A DNA stretch of 64,000 nt from the NCBI GenBank assembly GCA_965153355.1, contig OZ231127.1, positions 70,370,001 to 70,434,000 of the forward strand. Direction: 5' to 3'. Position 1 is the stretch's first letter, and each line of letters opens with the position of its first letter. Positions 22,851 to 35,804 of the stretch are shown piece by piece. The notes beneath the pieces are model-generated. The model ran no database searches, had not been told where the DNA came from, and saw only the letters and a program-made list of their open reading frames with translations. A program made the translations under genes and the position numbers. The DNA is from Flaccisagitta enflata (Eukaryota > Chaetognatha > Sagittoidea > Aphragmophora).

Positions 22851-22937
22851 GTTACGGACCGACGGACGGACCGACCGACCGACGGACCGACGGACCGACA
22901 GAGCGGGTTATAGAGTCGCGTGCACGCGACTAAAAAA
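22851..22937 (+). mobile_element. Element A hairpin end attached to the 10-bp satellite
   Basis: A GGACGGACCGACCGACC tract, AGAGCGGGTTATAG, then the perfect 18-bp palindrome AGTCGCGTGCACGCGACT (22914-22931) and poly-A. The satellite to the left is its core. The opposite end was not found. Confidence 0.8.
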
Positions 22938-22989
22938 AACGGTTGAAGGAACAAAAAACCAGTATTTATTATTGGTGGAAATTTGTAAA

Positions 22990-23265
22990 AAGCGGGTCCG
23001 TTAGAGCGAGGTTCAGCTGTATTTAATTTTTCCTGTCCACTTATACAAAGAACCTTTGGGCTTATACTTTACCAGAAGGAATCAGTTAAGTCAATATTTA
23101 GGCGAAGATGCTCATCTAAGTTTTAAGGAAGCGTCCTCGATCCCATGCTACAGAGACTCTGTGAGACATCTGATACACAACACCTATTGCACATTAATCG
23201 ATAATGAAACAAACAAACAAACAAGGCCGGATACACGGGCCAAGACGGTGCGCCGGGCGTTATTA
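22990..23265. other. Unannotated; a possible coding relic
   Basis: A plus-strand frame reads LYKEPLGLYFTRRNQLSQ and SFKEASSIPCYRDSVRHL, non-repetitive but unmatched. It then runs into a minisatellite. No start or splice model. Confidence 0.2.
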
Positions 23266-23269
23266 ATTC

Positions 23270-23540
23270 TTAGACCTATCCCTAGCTCCATCAGACCTAT
23301 CCCGAGCTCTATCAGGCCTATCCCGACCTCTATCAGACCTATCCCGAGCTCTATCAGACCTATCCCGAGCTCTATCAGACCTTTCCCGAGCTCTATCAGA
23401 CCTATCCCGAGCTCTATCAGACCTATCCTGAGCGCTATCAGACCTATCCTGAGCTCTATCAGACCTATCCTGAGCTCTATCAGACCTATCCCCACACCTA
23501 TCCGACATATCACCAGCTCGATCAGACCTAACCGTAGCTG
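23270..23540. repeat. 21-bp minisatellite AGACCTATCCCGAGCTCTATC
   Basis: About 12 copies. Because the unit is 21 bp, all open frames encode 7-residue repeats (RPIPSSI on plus; two frames on minus), which inflates ORF length on both strands. Confidence 0.95.
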
Positions 23541-23624
23541 ATTATTTTAGTGAATGAAATGAGTATCATCAGTGATGAACAAAATGAATTTTCAAATGAT
23601 TTCAAACATTCTCAGCGATTGTTC

Positions 23625-23692
23625 ATTCGAGCGTGACCGACGGATGGACAGACAGACAGAACCTCTTATAGAGGTGCTATGGCGCATCTGGG
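23625..23692 (+). mobile_element. Element A hairpin end, AGGTGC subfamily, copy 1
   Basis: A GACGGATGGACAGACAGACAG tract, AACCTCTTATAG, then AGGTGCTATGGCGCATCT (23672-23689). The arms pair with one G-T wobble. Confidence 0.75.
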
Positions 23693-23757
23693 AATCATCC
23701 TAGCATATTTCTGAATCATTTCTAGTGATTCTTGCTTCTTTTTGAGACTTTCAACTC

Positions 23758-23836
23758 GAGAGTTACCGACCGACCAACCAACCAACCAACGGACAGACGG
23801 AGCTGATAATAGAGGTGCTATGGCGCACCTAAAAAC
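23758..23836 (+). mobile_element. Element A hairpin end, AGGTGC subfamily, copy 2
   Basis: A GACCGACCAACCAACC tract, GGAGCTGATAATAG, then AGGTGCTATGGCGCACCT (23813-23830) and AAAAA. The stem AGGTGC/GCACCT is fully paired. Confidence 0.8.
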
Positions 23837-23839
23837 ATG

Positions 23840-24480
23840 TACATAAATAAATTTCAAATTGCACCAGCTGAAAGGTTACAAAACACTCCATTTGATTCAG
23901 CAAGAAGTGTGGTTTTCATGGTCCCACTTCAAGCGTTTCAATATCATTCATTAGTAATTGTGGGACAGTTGTTACATATTATGCCAATACGCATTTGTTT
24001 TGTCAATCCTCATGTGGCTTTTGCCCAAAGACTCTAAAAGTTTACGAGCTTTTTTTATTTTTTGTCCAAGTTAATGTCATAACTCATGCGCCGGGTTCAC
24101 GTGGCTTAAGAGAGAAACGTGGATTTGATATTGAATGGAACACAGGATCAGGAAGAGGATTTCTGATGGCTCAAAAAGATAATGTTTAGTTGCAACACTC
24201 TCTTGAACGATGCACTTGGACATGGCTCTGTTTTATTCAACAATATCGTGCCTGAAATGAATGTGTGAGCGATGAGGTTTAAGCATTTGATAACATGTGT
24301 CTCTTGCGTCATGATTATGTTATACAAAAGCTATAGCTGTAGTGCAGCTGCTGTGCAGCGTCATGGCATGTTGTTATCCTGATATTTTTGTCTTGATCTG
24401 TCCTTGTTTGCACATTTCTTGTGGCGGCACTGTCTAATGCTTAAATGCTGTAATAGCTCATTCTTACAATATCAGTTTTT
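23840..24480. other. Unannotated; weak coding-like pieces
   Basis: Plus-strand frames at 23850-24037 and 24070-24189 (NVITHAPGSRGLREKRGF) have ordinary composition but no known match or connected gene model. No repeat seen. Confidence 0.2.
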
Positions 24481-24692
24481 TTTTTACTTTCTCTTTTCGA
24501 TTTCTCTTTTCTATTTCTCTAGCACTCTCTCCTTCTCCGTTAGTTTCTGACTCTCTGACTGCTTCAAACTCTGTCGCGAACGAGACTTTAAACGGATAAG
24601 TATGTCGATCGGTCCATCCGCAGTTGGTGTCTTAGAGCACGCGACTAGTGCCTTGCTGGGTTTACTTTTTCTGTTTCTCTCTTACTCATATC

Positions 24693-24806
<114 letters not shown>

Positions 24807-24984
24807 ACTCACTTCACTAAAGGGAATTTGAATGTTATTTTGGAGATTTGGAGGGATATTTCCGAAAAAATGATCAAAACAACAATTCTAACAGTTGAAA
24901 TAGCTTTTTTCGGCGACAACGCTCACGAAAGAGACAAGTTCCCGTGAACTCAGAATCGATTCAGCCTTAAATTTTAAGATCCTG

Positions 24985-25292
24985 TCCATGGTCGCAGTTG
25001 TGACCATGGATGTAGGGGAGCTCTAAAATTCGCCATGTCCACCTAGCATTTCAAGACCGAGTCATGTCAGAAGCAAGTTGGACAAGTCGGACTATAAAAA
25101 GATTATAGTTTTCTTACTATTCGCATCATTCTTGAATAAGAATCTTCCATGTAAATGCTTTTTTTTTTAAAATTCAACCTTGAATCACTTCTAATTCAAG
25201 ACCGACTTGCTTTTCAAGACTAACTTTTACCACATCCATGGAGATGGTGGACATGGCGTCCCCTACATCCATGGTTGTGGCCATTTTTTAGC
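24985..25292. mobile_element. ~300-bp foldback element
   Basis: The left arm CCATGGATGTAGGGGA with CGCCATGTCCACC inward is inverted at the right as GGTGGACATGGCG and TCCCCTACATCCATGG. Inner AAGCAAGT/ACTTGCTT words also pair. No clear target duplication. Confidence 0.65.
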
Positions 25293-25599
25293 CTGAACCC
25301 TCAGCCATGAGCTCTTGTAAACTCTTAGTTCACAACCCAGAAAAAAAATCAATGATTCTTCGACCACATGGGGAAGAAATTTAAAGGATTAAGGGGGGGG
25401 GACAATCAAAGGCCTTAAAAGGTACCGTCAGCCATTTGCCTTTGTTACGAATGTATTTTTTCCAATCCGGTTAATGGTTCTGGCTCTGAGTCGCGCACAT
25501 TCAATTGATTATATCCTTTCCATGCCTGTGCTTGTGCTGCTTTTTCTTCTTCTGGAATGGTTAAAAAAAGAAATTCACAGAAAATGAGTTTTTTAAGTC

Positions 25600-25665
25600 G
25601 TATAAATGCACATCTATATCAGATCGGGTCTGTCTGTCCGTCCATCCGTACATCGGTCATGCTTA
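25600..25665 (-). mobile_element. Element A, decayed hairpin end
   Basis: TTTTTTAAGTCGTATAAATG followed by GGTCTGTCTGTCCGTCCATCC. Confidence 0.4.
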
Positions 25666-26087
25666 CATAAAAAATGGCGTTATGACGATAAAATTTATTG
25701 TCTTCATCTTTCTCCCAACAATTAAGCCTTCAGACATTTCATTTGCACTTGATTGCTGACAGATTTCTGTTACTGTCAACATATAGAGGAGATAAGAGAA
25801 ATGACAAGACAAGACAAGACAAGATCTTTTTTTATCCATTACAGGCGAATGTCCGTTACAGCGAGATGTAACTATATATGTATTACTCAAGTGGGCCTTT
25901 TTAATTTCAGCCTTTAAGAACACACGTTTTAATAGCTTTCATCAGCTTGCTTCATCCATCAAAAAAACTTTGTATTCTGGGGGAGGGGTGGGGGCGTTGG
26001 AAGATGATCTTTTTTTGTAACTTGATTTATAACTTTTTAACTGGATTTATAACGGGCATTTGAGCAAAAAAATCTGATCAGTATCTG

Positions 26088-27060
26088 GGTCCGCGACGGA
26101 AGGGGGTTATAGATCACCAATTCCATAAGATCGCTATGACCAAAAGATTGCTAACCCCGTAAGTTCGCTAAAACTATAATTCTTTACATTAGGAGCCTCA
26201 TACAAGTTTCATGCAAATCCGTTGAAAAAAATGGCAAAGTTATGCACATTTTCACTTTGAAACTAGTAGGGTGGTTGGGTGGTAAACTGGTTTGGATAAA
26301 TAGTGTGCATATGTTGAGTTCTTTCATTTAGAGACTCCATACCAAGTTTCAACCAAATTGGTTGAAAAATGTCCAATTTATGCAAGTTTTTAACTTTTAG
26401 GCAGATAAGCTGGTTGGGTGGTAGGTGAGTTTGGCTGGTTGGCATGCTCAAACATAAATAAATCACATACATGTGCTGAGTCCTTCCATTTAGAGACTCA
26501 TACCAAATTTCAATAGTGGTTGAAAGCAAAATACATTTTCACCAAACTTCTAAGGCTGTGGTTGAGTGGTAGGCTGGTTTGACAGGATAAATAGTGTGCA
26601 TATGTTGAGTTCTTCCATTTAGAGACTCCATTTGGTTTCATTAAATTGGGAAAATGACAAAGTTATGCAAGTTTTCACTTTTTGGTAGGTAGGCTGGTTG
26701 GGTGGTAGGTCGGTTTGGCCGGTTAGCAATGCTCAGTGCATATAAATCATATACATATGTTGAGCCTTCCATTTAGAGACTCCAATTTCAGCTAAATTGG
26801 TTGAAAAATGCCAAAGTTATGCGTTTTCACTTTTAGGCGGTAGGCTGGTTGGGCCGTTGCAGTTGGTCGGATCACAAAATCGGATAGGATGTAAAGCGCC
26901 TTACCCTAGTACAACCCACAAATGAAGACAAATCGGTCAAGCATAAAAATTATCCATTTTTCAAAATGACCACAAGACAACAACGACACACTTGCAGCAG
27001 CCAGCCACCTTACCAAATTCTATTCATCGCGTCGGAATGATATTCCGTCGCGGACAAAAA
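26088..27060 (-). mobile_element. Element B with ~162-bp satellite core
   Basis: GTCCGCGACGGAA at 26091 and its inverse ATTCCGTCGCGGAC at 27042-27055 bound the element. The right one is half of an imperfect hairpin (27028-27055). The interior has about four units of ~160 bp with TTAGAGACTCCATACCAAG, TGGTTGGGTGGTAGG and AAGTTATGCAAGTTTTCAC. The same satellite, opposite strand, fills the element B at 62898-64000. Confidence 0.75.
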
Positions 27061-27217
27061 AATAAGAAAAAATGTTCGTGTGAGTAGCATTACATTTTGT
27101 CTTTGTCAGCTCATCCTTTTGTTTCAATCTTTCTCAATATTTCACAGACTTTTCTTGCCGTGTGTGCGGTTTATGCTTTATCTATCGTTACAATATTTCT
27201 CATTGTCGCTCTTTGTC

Positions 27218-27386
27218 TTTGGTTGCGTGCACGCGACTCTATAATCCGCAATATCCGTTGGTCGGCCTTTTTTTTTCGTTTATAGGCAAATTTTACATCA
27301 TTACCCTTGCGCAAATACTTAGTTAGCCCATTTCATCACCGCCCCCTGCCCACCCGCAGTAGTCGTTTATCCGGCCTAGTTTTTTT
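27218..27386 (-). mobile_element. Element A, complete copy
   Basis: GGTTGCGTGCACGCGACT at 27221-27238, CTATAATCCGC, a short GTTGGTCGGCC tract, then CCCCCTGCCCACCCGCAG and TTTATCCGGCCTAG near 27346-27384. Confidence 0.75.
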
Positions 27387-27389
27387 AAG

Positions 27390-28160
27390 GGATGTTGTTC
27401 CGTGTTTGTATGCGTTCTCATAAATTTAAGTCGCGATCAGGCACTCGATCCGTCCGTATGTGTACGAGGCGTACCATGTCTAGGGATCGACCGGACCATT
27501 TTACGCATTGCACCTAAATTCATTAACAGTAGAATGGGCAGAACGAACACTCTTTGTAAGACCACGATGTAATAGGCAAGCAAATGAGACGGATAGTCAT
27601 TACATCATTGGAAAGCCGCGACAATTGTCGCTTTCTTAAGGATAATGACCGGTCTTGCTGTCTTAGATTCTAGAGTCTTCGTTCCCCGTCTGTCTATCAT
27701 TCATTAAGCTTGTCCTGTCAGCTTTTCCTTTTCCCCCTTCCTGTCTAATTTCGCTCTCAGTTGCTTCCATTCAATCCTTCTTTCTTTCCTTTTTTGCCTG
27801 CCTTTTTTTTTCTTTTTTTCTCATCATTATTTTCTTTCCTCTCGTTTCCTTCATTACTTCTTTTCAGGGTAAATTCCCCAGATCAAGCCAAAAAAAGAAG
27901 TCGAAGCAACACAACGAAGCAACGAAGAGAGAGTTGGGATTTTTGTTGGGATTTTTTGTTTTCCCCGACCCTGGCCTCGCGTTGCAGCTGAGTTTGTATA
28001 CTTCTACATTCCTCTCCCCTTTTCTTCTCTTTTCCCCATCTCTTTCTACTCCTCATCCTTCGCCTCCTCCTCCTCCTCTCTTTCCCCCGCCTCCTCATCT
28101 CACCGCTTTCAGTTTCCCCATCATGTATTTTTTTACTCATTTTTTATCTCCTTTGACCAA
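27390..28160. other. Unannotated; pyrimidine-rich second half
   Basis: No gene. Low-complexity CTTTCCTTTT sequence from about 27720 to 28130. Confidence 0.4.
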
Positions 28161-28169
28161 GAATTGCAG

Positions 28170-28190
28170 TTCTTCTCAGTCTGTCTGTCG

Positions 28191-28222
<32 letters not shown>

Positions 28223-28292
28223 GGCTGTTTGTCTGGCTGTCTGTCTGCATGACAGTCTGTCTGCCTAACTGTTTATCTGTCTTTGTCTGTCT

Positions 28293-28390
<98 letters not shown>
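28170..28390. repeat. (CTGT)n then (CT)n microsatellites
   Basis: CTGTCTGT repeats with variants at 28175-28290, pure CT at 28296-28390. A CA tract at 28460-28505 follows. Confidence 0.95.
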
Positions 28391-28391
<1 letters not shown>

Positions 28392-28612
28392 ATTCACCAA
28401 CAAGGCAACATGTTTGTAGACCACAGCACCCCCACTCTCCTGGCTCTCCTGCCCTTGCTCACACACACACACACACACACACACACAAATTCTATACACA
28501 CACACATATTATCTCGATCTCTATAGCTCACAGCCTGGAATCTACAATGTTTCTTCTATAAACCCCTCGTAACCCAGAGTTCTTAATTCTTGTTTACACC
28601 TCGTCCTCGTCC

Positions 28613-29940
<1,328 letters not shown>

Positions 29941-29943
29941 TTA

Positions 29944-30172
29944 CTTTTAGTCGCGTTCTACGCGACTCTACAACCAGCTATGTCGGTCCGTCGGTCCGTC
30001 GGTCCGTCGGTCGGTTGGTCGGTTGGTCGGTTGGTCCCCTTTTTACTTTTTTGGTGTTTTCGAGCTTTTTAAGCTTACTACTTCTGCCCAAATGCCCCAG
30101 CAACCTTCTCCAGCACTGCTCCTGCCCAACCGCACGCGACTAGGGTAGCCGTGTATCCAGCCTTGTTTGTTG
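29944..30172 (-). mobile_element. Element A, complete copy
   Basis: AGTCGCGTTCTACGCGACT (29949-29967, stem perfectly paired), CTACAACCAGC, a GTCCGTCGGTCCGTCGG and GGTTGGTCGG tract. The far end has CTGCCCAACCGCACGCGACT and GTGTATCCAGCCTTGTT. GCACGCGACT complements the hairpin arm. Confidence 0.85.
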
Positions 30173-30329
30173 CGTTGTCGTTGTTTAAAAATCTCTTTTT
30201 GTTCAATAAAATATTCCGTAAACGCAAAAATTTACAGCGTTACAGCGAGTTTTGGATTGGTCTCAAATGTTAAAAGATCGACTTTCCAAATATAAATCCT
30301 CATTTCTCTGGATTCTTCCATTCGTCCAT

Positions 30330-30430
30330 CGTTTTTTATGTGCGTCGTCGTACATCTAAGTGAGGTTTTGTCTGTCTGTCCGTCCGTCCGTCGGTCAGTC
30401 GGTCCGTCTTTCTGTCCATCACACAAACCC
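30330..30430 (-). mobile_element. Element A hairpin end, ATGTGCG variant
   Basis: ATGTGCGTCGTCGTACAT (30338-30355) pairs with one G-T wobble and is followed by GAGGTTTTGTCTGTC and a CCGTCCGTCGGTCAG tract. Confidence 0.65.
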
Positions 30431-30957
30431 GATATCCGCGCAAAACTGCCATTTCGGCGTCTTGCAGTAATGACTTAATACCTGTAGTCTCTCATGCTTT
30501 ACCACATTCATTTTCATTCACTCATTCATTCAGAACGTTCATTCACATATTTCTAATCAGCGAGGCCTTGTTAGAATTCAGATGTCAGAAACGAGGTCAA
30601 CAACACCCAAGTAGCTTTAAGCATATTTCCGAGACGAACGAAAAAGAATGAAACGGAATGATGAAATGAAACGGCATCATCAATGTTACCATTTCATTAA
30701 TAATTACCGCACTGCCGTTGCAATAACTTTTACTGCAGCTACAATATGATTTACATGAACAACGATTCACTTGAGAGAATGACGTAAAAATTGCATCAAA
30801 AATTCAAAATCTCGTCGAGGGGATGTGCGAGATTGGAAAGTGCACATTCTCCCAAATAGGATGATAGGCTGTTGCTTATTTTCTTGTATTATTTGTGCTC
30901 GATCTGCACAAAAAGTGGCTCAAACTATCTAATTGCTATATTCTAGAGTGTCCAAAA
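30430..30957. other. Unannotated stretch
   Basis: No gene or repeat recognised. Confidence 0.35.
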
Positions 30958-30960
30958 TCT

Positions 30961-31093
30961 TTTTTGGAGCGAAATTGTGTCATGAAGGACATGATAAGCG
31001 CTGCTGTAATGATACAGCTACAAAGCCAGTTGGCGCTTCATCACCCCCTGAACCTGTGCGCTGTAAAGCTACAAAGTGCATCGGGCTTGATGG
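30961..31093 (+). CDS. Possible Cys-rich exon cut by an assembly gap
   Basis: One plus-strand frame reads AKLCHEGHDKRCCNDTATKP and then PEPVRCKATKCIGLD. The C-x6-CC and C-x3/4-C spacing and lack of repeat composition look like an extracellular Cys-rich exon. A pyrimidine-rich tract ending TTTTTTGGAG precedes it as a possible acceptor. The sequence stops at the N run, so the remainder is unknown. Confidence 0.25.
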
Positions 31094-31103
31094 NNNNNNN
31101 NNN
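31094..31103. other. Assembly gap (10 N)
   Basis: Ten N characters; the true gap length is unknown. Translations across it are meaningless. Confidence 1.
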
Positions 31104-31260
31104 CAGTGGAGGCAATGGGGAAGGGGCTGATGACCGTTGCTTCCTCACAGAGGGAAAGCGTTCTCCTCCCGTCCTTTTCTGCCACACCGCCCCTCACCCC
31201 TGCGGCCCCGCCCTCCTTTGCTGCACCGCCCCTCACCCCCGCCCACTCCTGCATCTTCGA
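31104..31260 (-). repeat. Element C end, remnant
   Basis: GGCTGATGACCGTTGCTTCC and the following CACAGAGGGAAAGCG resemble, in reverse, the end at 32865-32940. C-rich CCGCCCCTCACCCC duplications follow. Confidence 0.45.
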
Positions 31261-31329
31261 CTTTGTTAAATTCAAGTAACGCCAATCCCAGAAATCCACC
31301 TTCTGTAAAAAGAGTAGAATATTTCTACA

Positions 31330-31402
31330 AACTATGATAAACGCGTTCACGCGACTTTCCAACCTGCTTTGTCTGTCGGTCTGTCGCTTAGTCTGTCACT
31401 CT
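31330..31402 (-). mobile_element. Element A, decayed hairpin end
   Basis: AACGCGTTCACGCGACTTTCC, then CTGCTTTGTCTGTCGGTCTGTC. Confidence 0.55.
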
Positions 31403-31461
31403 GGCTGCGGCTGGAACACTGATGAGAATGGCTACTGATAACCGTAACGGAATCACTGACA

Positions 31462-31789
31462 CAGGGGTGTATATTCTTGAGTCGCTTTTGATTCCCCCCC
31501 CCCCTGCCTTTGATTTTCTTCCCCCCCCCTGCCTTTGATTTTCTTCCCTGCGATGCGTCGCATCGCGTTTTTATATCCATGATTTTCTTCCCCATACAGC
31601 AATAAAACTATGTAGATAAGGTTTAAATGGTGTTAAATTGTGTTTTACTAATTGAGTTTTATGATTTGGTAATGTAAAAAGTTATATTTTCCCAAATTTC
31701 CTTTTTTTTTCTTGATTTCCTTCCCATCTCCAGATTCCTGATTTCCCTCTGGGGGCTGGAACAATGAAAAGAACTATAATAACGGCCTG
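31462..31789. mobile_element. hAT-type MITE, second copy
   Basis: Starts CAGGGGTGTATATTCTTGAG and shares GCCTTTGATTTTCTTCCC, CAATAAAACTATGTAGATAA-like and TGGTGTTAAATTGTG words with 13574-13873. CACTGACA occurs on both sides (31454-31461 and 31790-31797). However, the right flank from about 31755 also resembles the left flank (GGCTGGAACA...), so the right boundary is less certain. Confidence 0.65.
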
Positions 31790-32044
31790 CACTGACATCA
31801 GCAATGGCAGAAACAGTATATCAGTAATACTACATCTTTCTTTTCAAGCCTCCTATTCATTTTCTTTCCTTTATATTCTTCAAGCGATAGATAATAAATC
31901 CTTTTGTTCCTTCAAGTTCCAATTCAATTATGTGAGTAAAACATTTTCCTCTCTTCTGATTTTAAAGCTTCATTCGCTTTTCTCCATCATCGGGTTTACG
32001 TGGTAGTAGGTACAGAGAATAAAAGGAGTGTTCTGATATCAGTT

Positions 32045-33582
32045 GCTCCATAAACAAGGCCGGATACACGGCTACCCCAGTCGCGTGCAGGTGGGCAGGA
32101 GCCGTAATTGAAGTCACCAGATCATTTGGGCAGGAGAAGTGAAGCCAAAAATCCCAAAAAACCCAAAACAGTCAGGTATTTCGTCGGCGTTCTTATTGCG
32201 TTTTTGTCCCAAATAGGGGAACGACGTCTCAAAACTTCTAGTATGCAACAGTTTCAGAACGACCAAAAAACCATTTATGCATACAACAATGTCCTTTAGT
32301 GGCAGTAATCTGGGGTTTCAAAACGCAGGCATACTTGCCGTTTTAAAACGCCTTTTTTGGGGGGTATCAAAACTGCATAAAAAGGGCTTTTGAGAACATG
32401 TCTAAAATATCCTTTTTTTCTCACCTCAAGCCAGCTAGTTTTTACCGTTTTGGAACTGGGAAAAAGTGGCAATGAAATTATGAAATATGAAAAGCCGTTT
32501 CTTAGCTTCAATTTCTTGCAGTTTCAGAACTTCAATTTTTTGCAGTTTCAAAACTTCATTTTTTTGCAGTTTCAAAACTTCATTTTTTTGCAGTTTCAAA
32601 ACTTCAATTTTTTGCAGTTTCAAAACTGTAAAAAATAAGCTCTTTGGCACAAACACACAGAGAGATTATCACAACTGCAATTTCATTTAAGTATGTGCAT
32701 TTTTGCACTTTTAACTCAAGCATAATGGATGAACCGATGGAGGACAGACAGACCTCTTTCAGGGTTTTGAGGTTGGGATCTGGGTCTCTTGGGTGGGATT
32801 GGGACCTCGAGGCTAAGATTTGGGCTTCAAGGCGGGGATCTGAGGGGGGGGGGGACAAAGGAGAAGAAGGAAAAGGAGAAAATTCCCGATATGTGTGAAA
32901 GCATAGGTCATCAACCCCTTCGGAGCTGCTGCCCAAAAGGATGTCTTTCAGTTTCAGTGTTATGGAAAACCAAGAGTGGCGTGCATACTAGCTAGTCAGT
33001 GAGGGCTAACAGGGCCCTCTTCCATTTATTTCAGTTTGGGTAAAGTCAGCAAGCATATAACTGTATTTCAATTTCTTAACGCATTTTTTCTTAGTTTCGA
33101 TACTTCAATTATTTGCGTTTTCAAAATGGTAAAAATGGTTATAAGATTACAAAGATGAATAGATTTTTTCCCAAGCTGGCCATTACTTTAGCGCTGTTTT
33201 CAAGCGTTTTGAAACGCAAAAATTTCATGGTTTTTAAACTTTAGAATTGCAAAGTTTTGATATGTCAACTATGCCTCAATATTCGTTTCAAAAGTTGCGC
33301 ATACTTGTGGTTTTGAAACGACAATATAAGATCGTTTTAAAACTGCATAAGAACGCCCGTTTCAAAACGGCCTTTTCCAGCATTTTTGTGACATAAATTC
33401 ATAATTTTTGTCACAATAATCTATTTTTTTGCATTTTTGAAACGATTTTTGGCGGTTTAATACGCTATGGTAGAACGCCAGGGAATATCTCAAAAAAGTA
33501 AAGCGTGACGGACGGACGGACGGATGGACCGACGGACGGACCGACAAAGCGGGGTGTAGAGTCACGTAGCACGCGACTAAAA
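32045..33582 (+). mobile_element. Element A, long copy (1.5 kb) with tandem core
   Basis: 5' end ACAAGGCCGGATACACGG and AGTCGCGTGCAGGTGGGCAG at about 32054-32098. 3' end GACGGACGGACGGACGG tract, AAAGCGGGGTGTAG, hairpin AGTCACGTAGCACGCGACT (33560-33578) and AAAAA. The core holds six ~24-bp units CAGTTTCAAAACTTCATTTT (32517-32637) and a stretch with GTTTCAAAACG words. An element C remnant lies within it. Confidence 0.8.
32715..32945. repeat. Element C remnant nested in element A
   Basis: GGAGGACAGACAGACC, degenerate GGGATCTGGG units, then GGTCATCAACCCCTTCGGAG and CTGCTGCCCAAAAGG, which match an element C end. Confidence 0.5.
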
Positions 33583-34000
33583 ACTATGATTTTTTCTAAA
33601 TGAGATCTTAGAAGAACGATAACTTTTTGGGATGAACAGGTAACTAGTCAGGATTAACGGTCAAAAGGCACGAGCGCTTGCAGCATGACAGCGTATGGCC
33701 TACTCATGGATGAAGAACTCGTCGAATCTTTCATTAAGGTTGTAAACAACATTAATGTTAAAAAAGTTTGTAATAATTTGAATCTAATCAAAATTGATGA
33801 TCGATGACGCGCGTAGTTTTGAAATGAAGATTGATGGGAATCTCCTCTTTGATTTCTGTTCTTATGTCCTTTCTTACAGATGAGCCCGTCTTTCTTACGG
33901 AGAGGATATGTGCCTCCGTCAGGGCGTCTGTCTGTTACGCCATTTTGAAAATAGAAATTACACTGATTTCATCTACAAAATCATACAGTGTGGTGCACAG

Positions 34001-34258
<258 letters not shown>

Positions 34259-34854
34259 CCTCATTTTTTTAGTCTTATTTGTCGTCTTCGTTTACATCCG
34301 CCTCCATCCACATTCCGCATCAAGGTCTTCTGGTGTTGGCCAATTTCCTGCTGTCGTGATGTAATGTGACATTGACCAACGGAAGGCAACGATATATATT
34401 GGCAGTTCGGTTCTGTTAAGGAAAAATCACTTAAGACTCTGGAGATGAATACGTCTGGAGTGTCAAGACCCCGACGAAATGACCTGAATGCTTCTTGCTC
34501 TTCTACCACCACCACCACCTCCTCCTCTTCCTCCTCCCCCTCCTCTTCCTCCACCTCCGCCCATTCTGTTATTTTCATTGCCCATTTCAACTCCAATTCA
34601 ATCTATTTTCTCATCCCAATTTTGCCTCTGGATCACGATCTAATGTTTTGATTGTCTGTTAGACAGAAGTTTACGATTTCTACAGTTTGATGGGAAAATG
34701 AAATTACAATCTTAGGGAAAAAAAGAAACAAGTACAATAGGGGGTACCCCGGGGGTGCAACGGTGTGTTTACGTCTAGCTATCACACTCAACTTATCAGA
34801 AGGTAAGTTGCATCATTTCATGGAGTACAGATCAAATTTCAATCAAGGAATAAT

Positions 34855-34950
34855 GACCGTTTCTTCATTCAAGCATTACCAACCGACCAACGGCCGAACG
34901 GAAGAACCGACGAAATGACTACAGAGACGCTTGCACGCAGCCTGGGTGGC
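34855..34950 (+). mobile_element. Element A, decayed hairpin end
   Basis: ACCAACCGACCAACGG tract, ACAGAGACGCTTGCACGCAGC at the hairpin position. Confidence 0.45.
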
Positions 34951-34967
34951 CTCTGATGCAAGTTTTT

Positions 34968-35275
34968 TTATATTTTCCTCCCATATTTCATCGTGAAAAT
35001 TTTTGAATTGTTGCTCAAACCAATACAATTACAACCATTACAGTCATTCTCTCGGCAGTTAGCAGATTTTGGGCCACAGTAAAGCTCTACATATTGACCA
35101 AAAATGACACATTTCGTTATTCGTTTGCAACATTCAAATTTACCAACGAACACACACACACTCGGGCTCTTTCATATCTAAAGTTCTCGAGTCCGCACAT
35201 TTTTCTTTGGTTTCCCTCAAGTTCTGGTTGCATGTTCTCAATTCAGTAGCAGCCGTTTTACATTTATAATTTGGG
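34968..35275 (-). CDS. Possible Cys-rich 3'-terminal coding region with frame break at a GT repeat
   Basis: Minus strand, two adjoining frames. Upstream: RPNYKCKTAATELRTCNQNL, then KEKCADSRTLDMKEPECVC. Downstream: VGKFECCKRITKCVIFGQY..., ending GLSNNSKIFTMKYGRKI and TAA at 34968-34970. The frames meet in a short (TG)n tract at 35150-35162, where a small change in repeat number would join them. The Cys-rich composition is unlike the surrounding repeats. No start codon or acceptor is evident upstream, so it is a candidate exon or decayed gene only. Confidence 0.3.
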
Positions 35276-35414
35276 CGGATATTTCATGGAGCAAAGCCAT
35301 CTTTTCGAATGTGTCTTTAATAATGAAGAGGACTTACGTCATCACCATTTCCTTGTTTACAAACAGAATTAATTATTGAGTTGAAATACCTTCAGCCTGA
35401 GAGGATGGCAACGA

Positions 35415-35520
35415 CTGCAAAAAAAAACAAAAAAAAAAAAAACAAAACAAAACAAAAAAAACCAAACAAAAACATAAACAAAAACATAAACAAAAACAAA
35501 AACAGAAACAAAACCAGTAG
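35415..35520. repeat. (CAAAAA)n / (CATAAACAAAAA)n A-rich repeat
   Basis: Low-complexity tract. Confidence 0.85.
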
Positions 35521-35804
35521 ACATAACAACAACAATAACAATAATAATAACATACAGTAAAGAGTAAATAACAAAACCATCACTGCGTCACTGGAACAGG
35601 ATCCAGAACAACAACACTTACAGCATGCACCAACCAAAAGTTTGTCGCTTCAGATTTCACCATCATCAATCACAGTATAAACGACAAAACACTTTTTTTT
35701 TGGCAAGTCAAGCATCTTTTGCCTTGTCTTGTCTCAATTAGATCCTAGGAGGGGGAACAAACATGAGATCAGGAGAAGGAAAAGGGGAGAGTGGAGGAAT
35801 GAGG

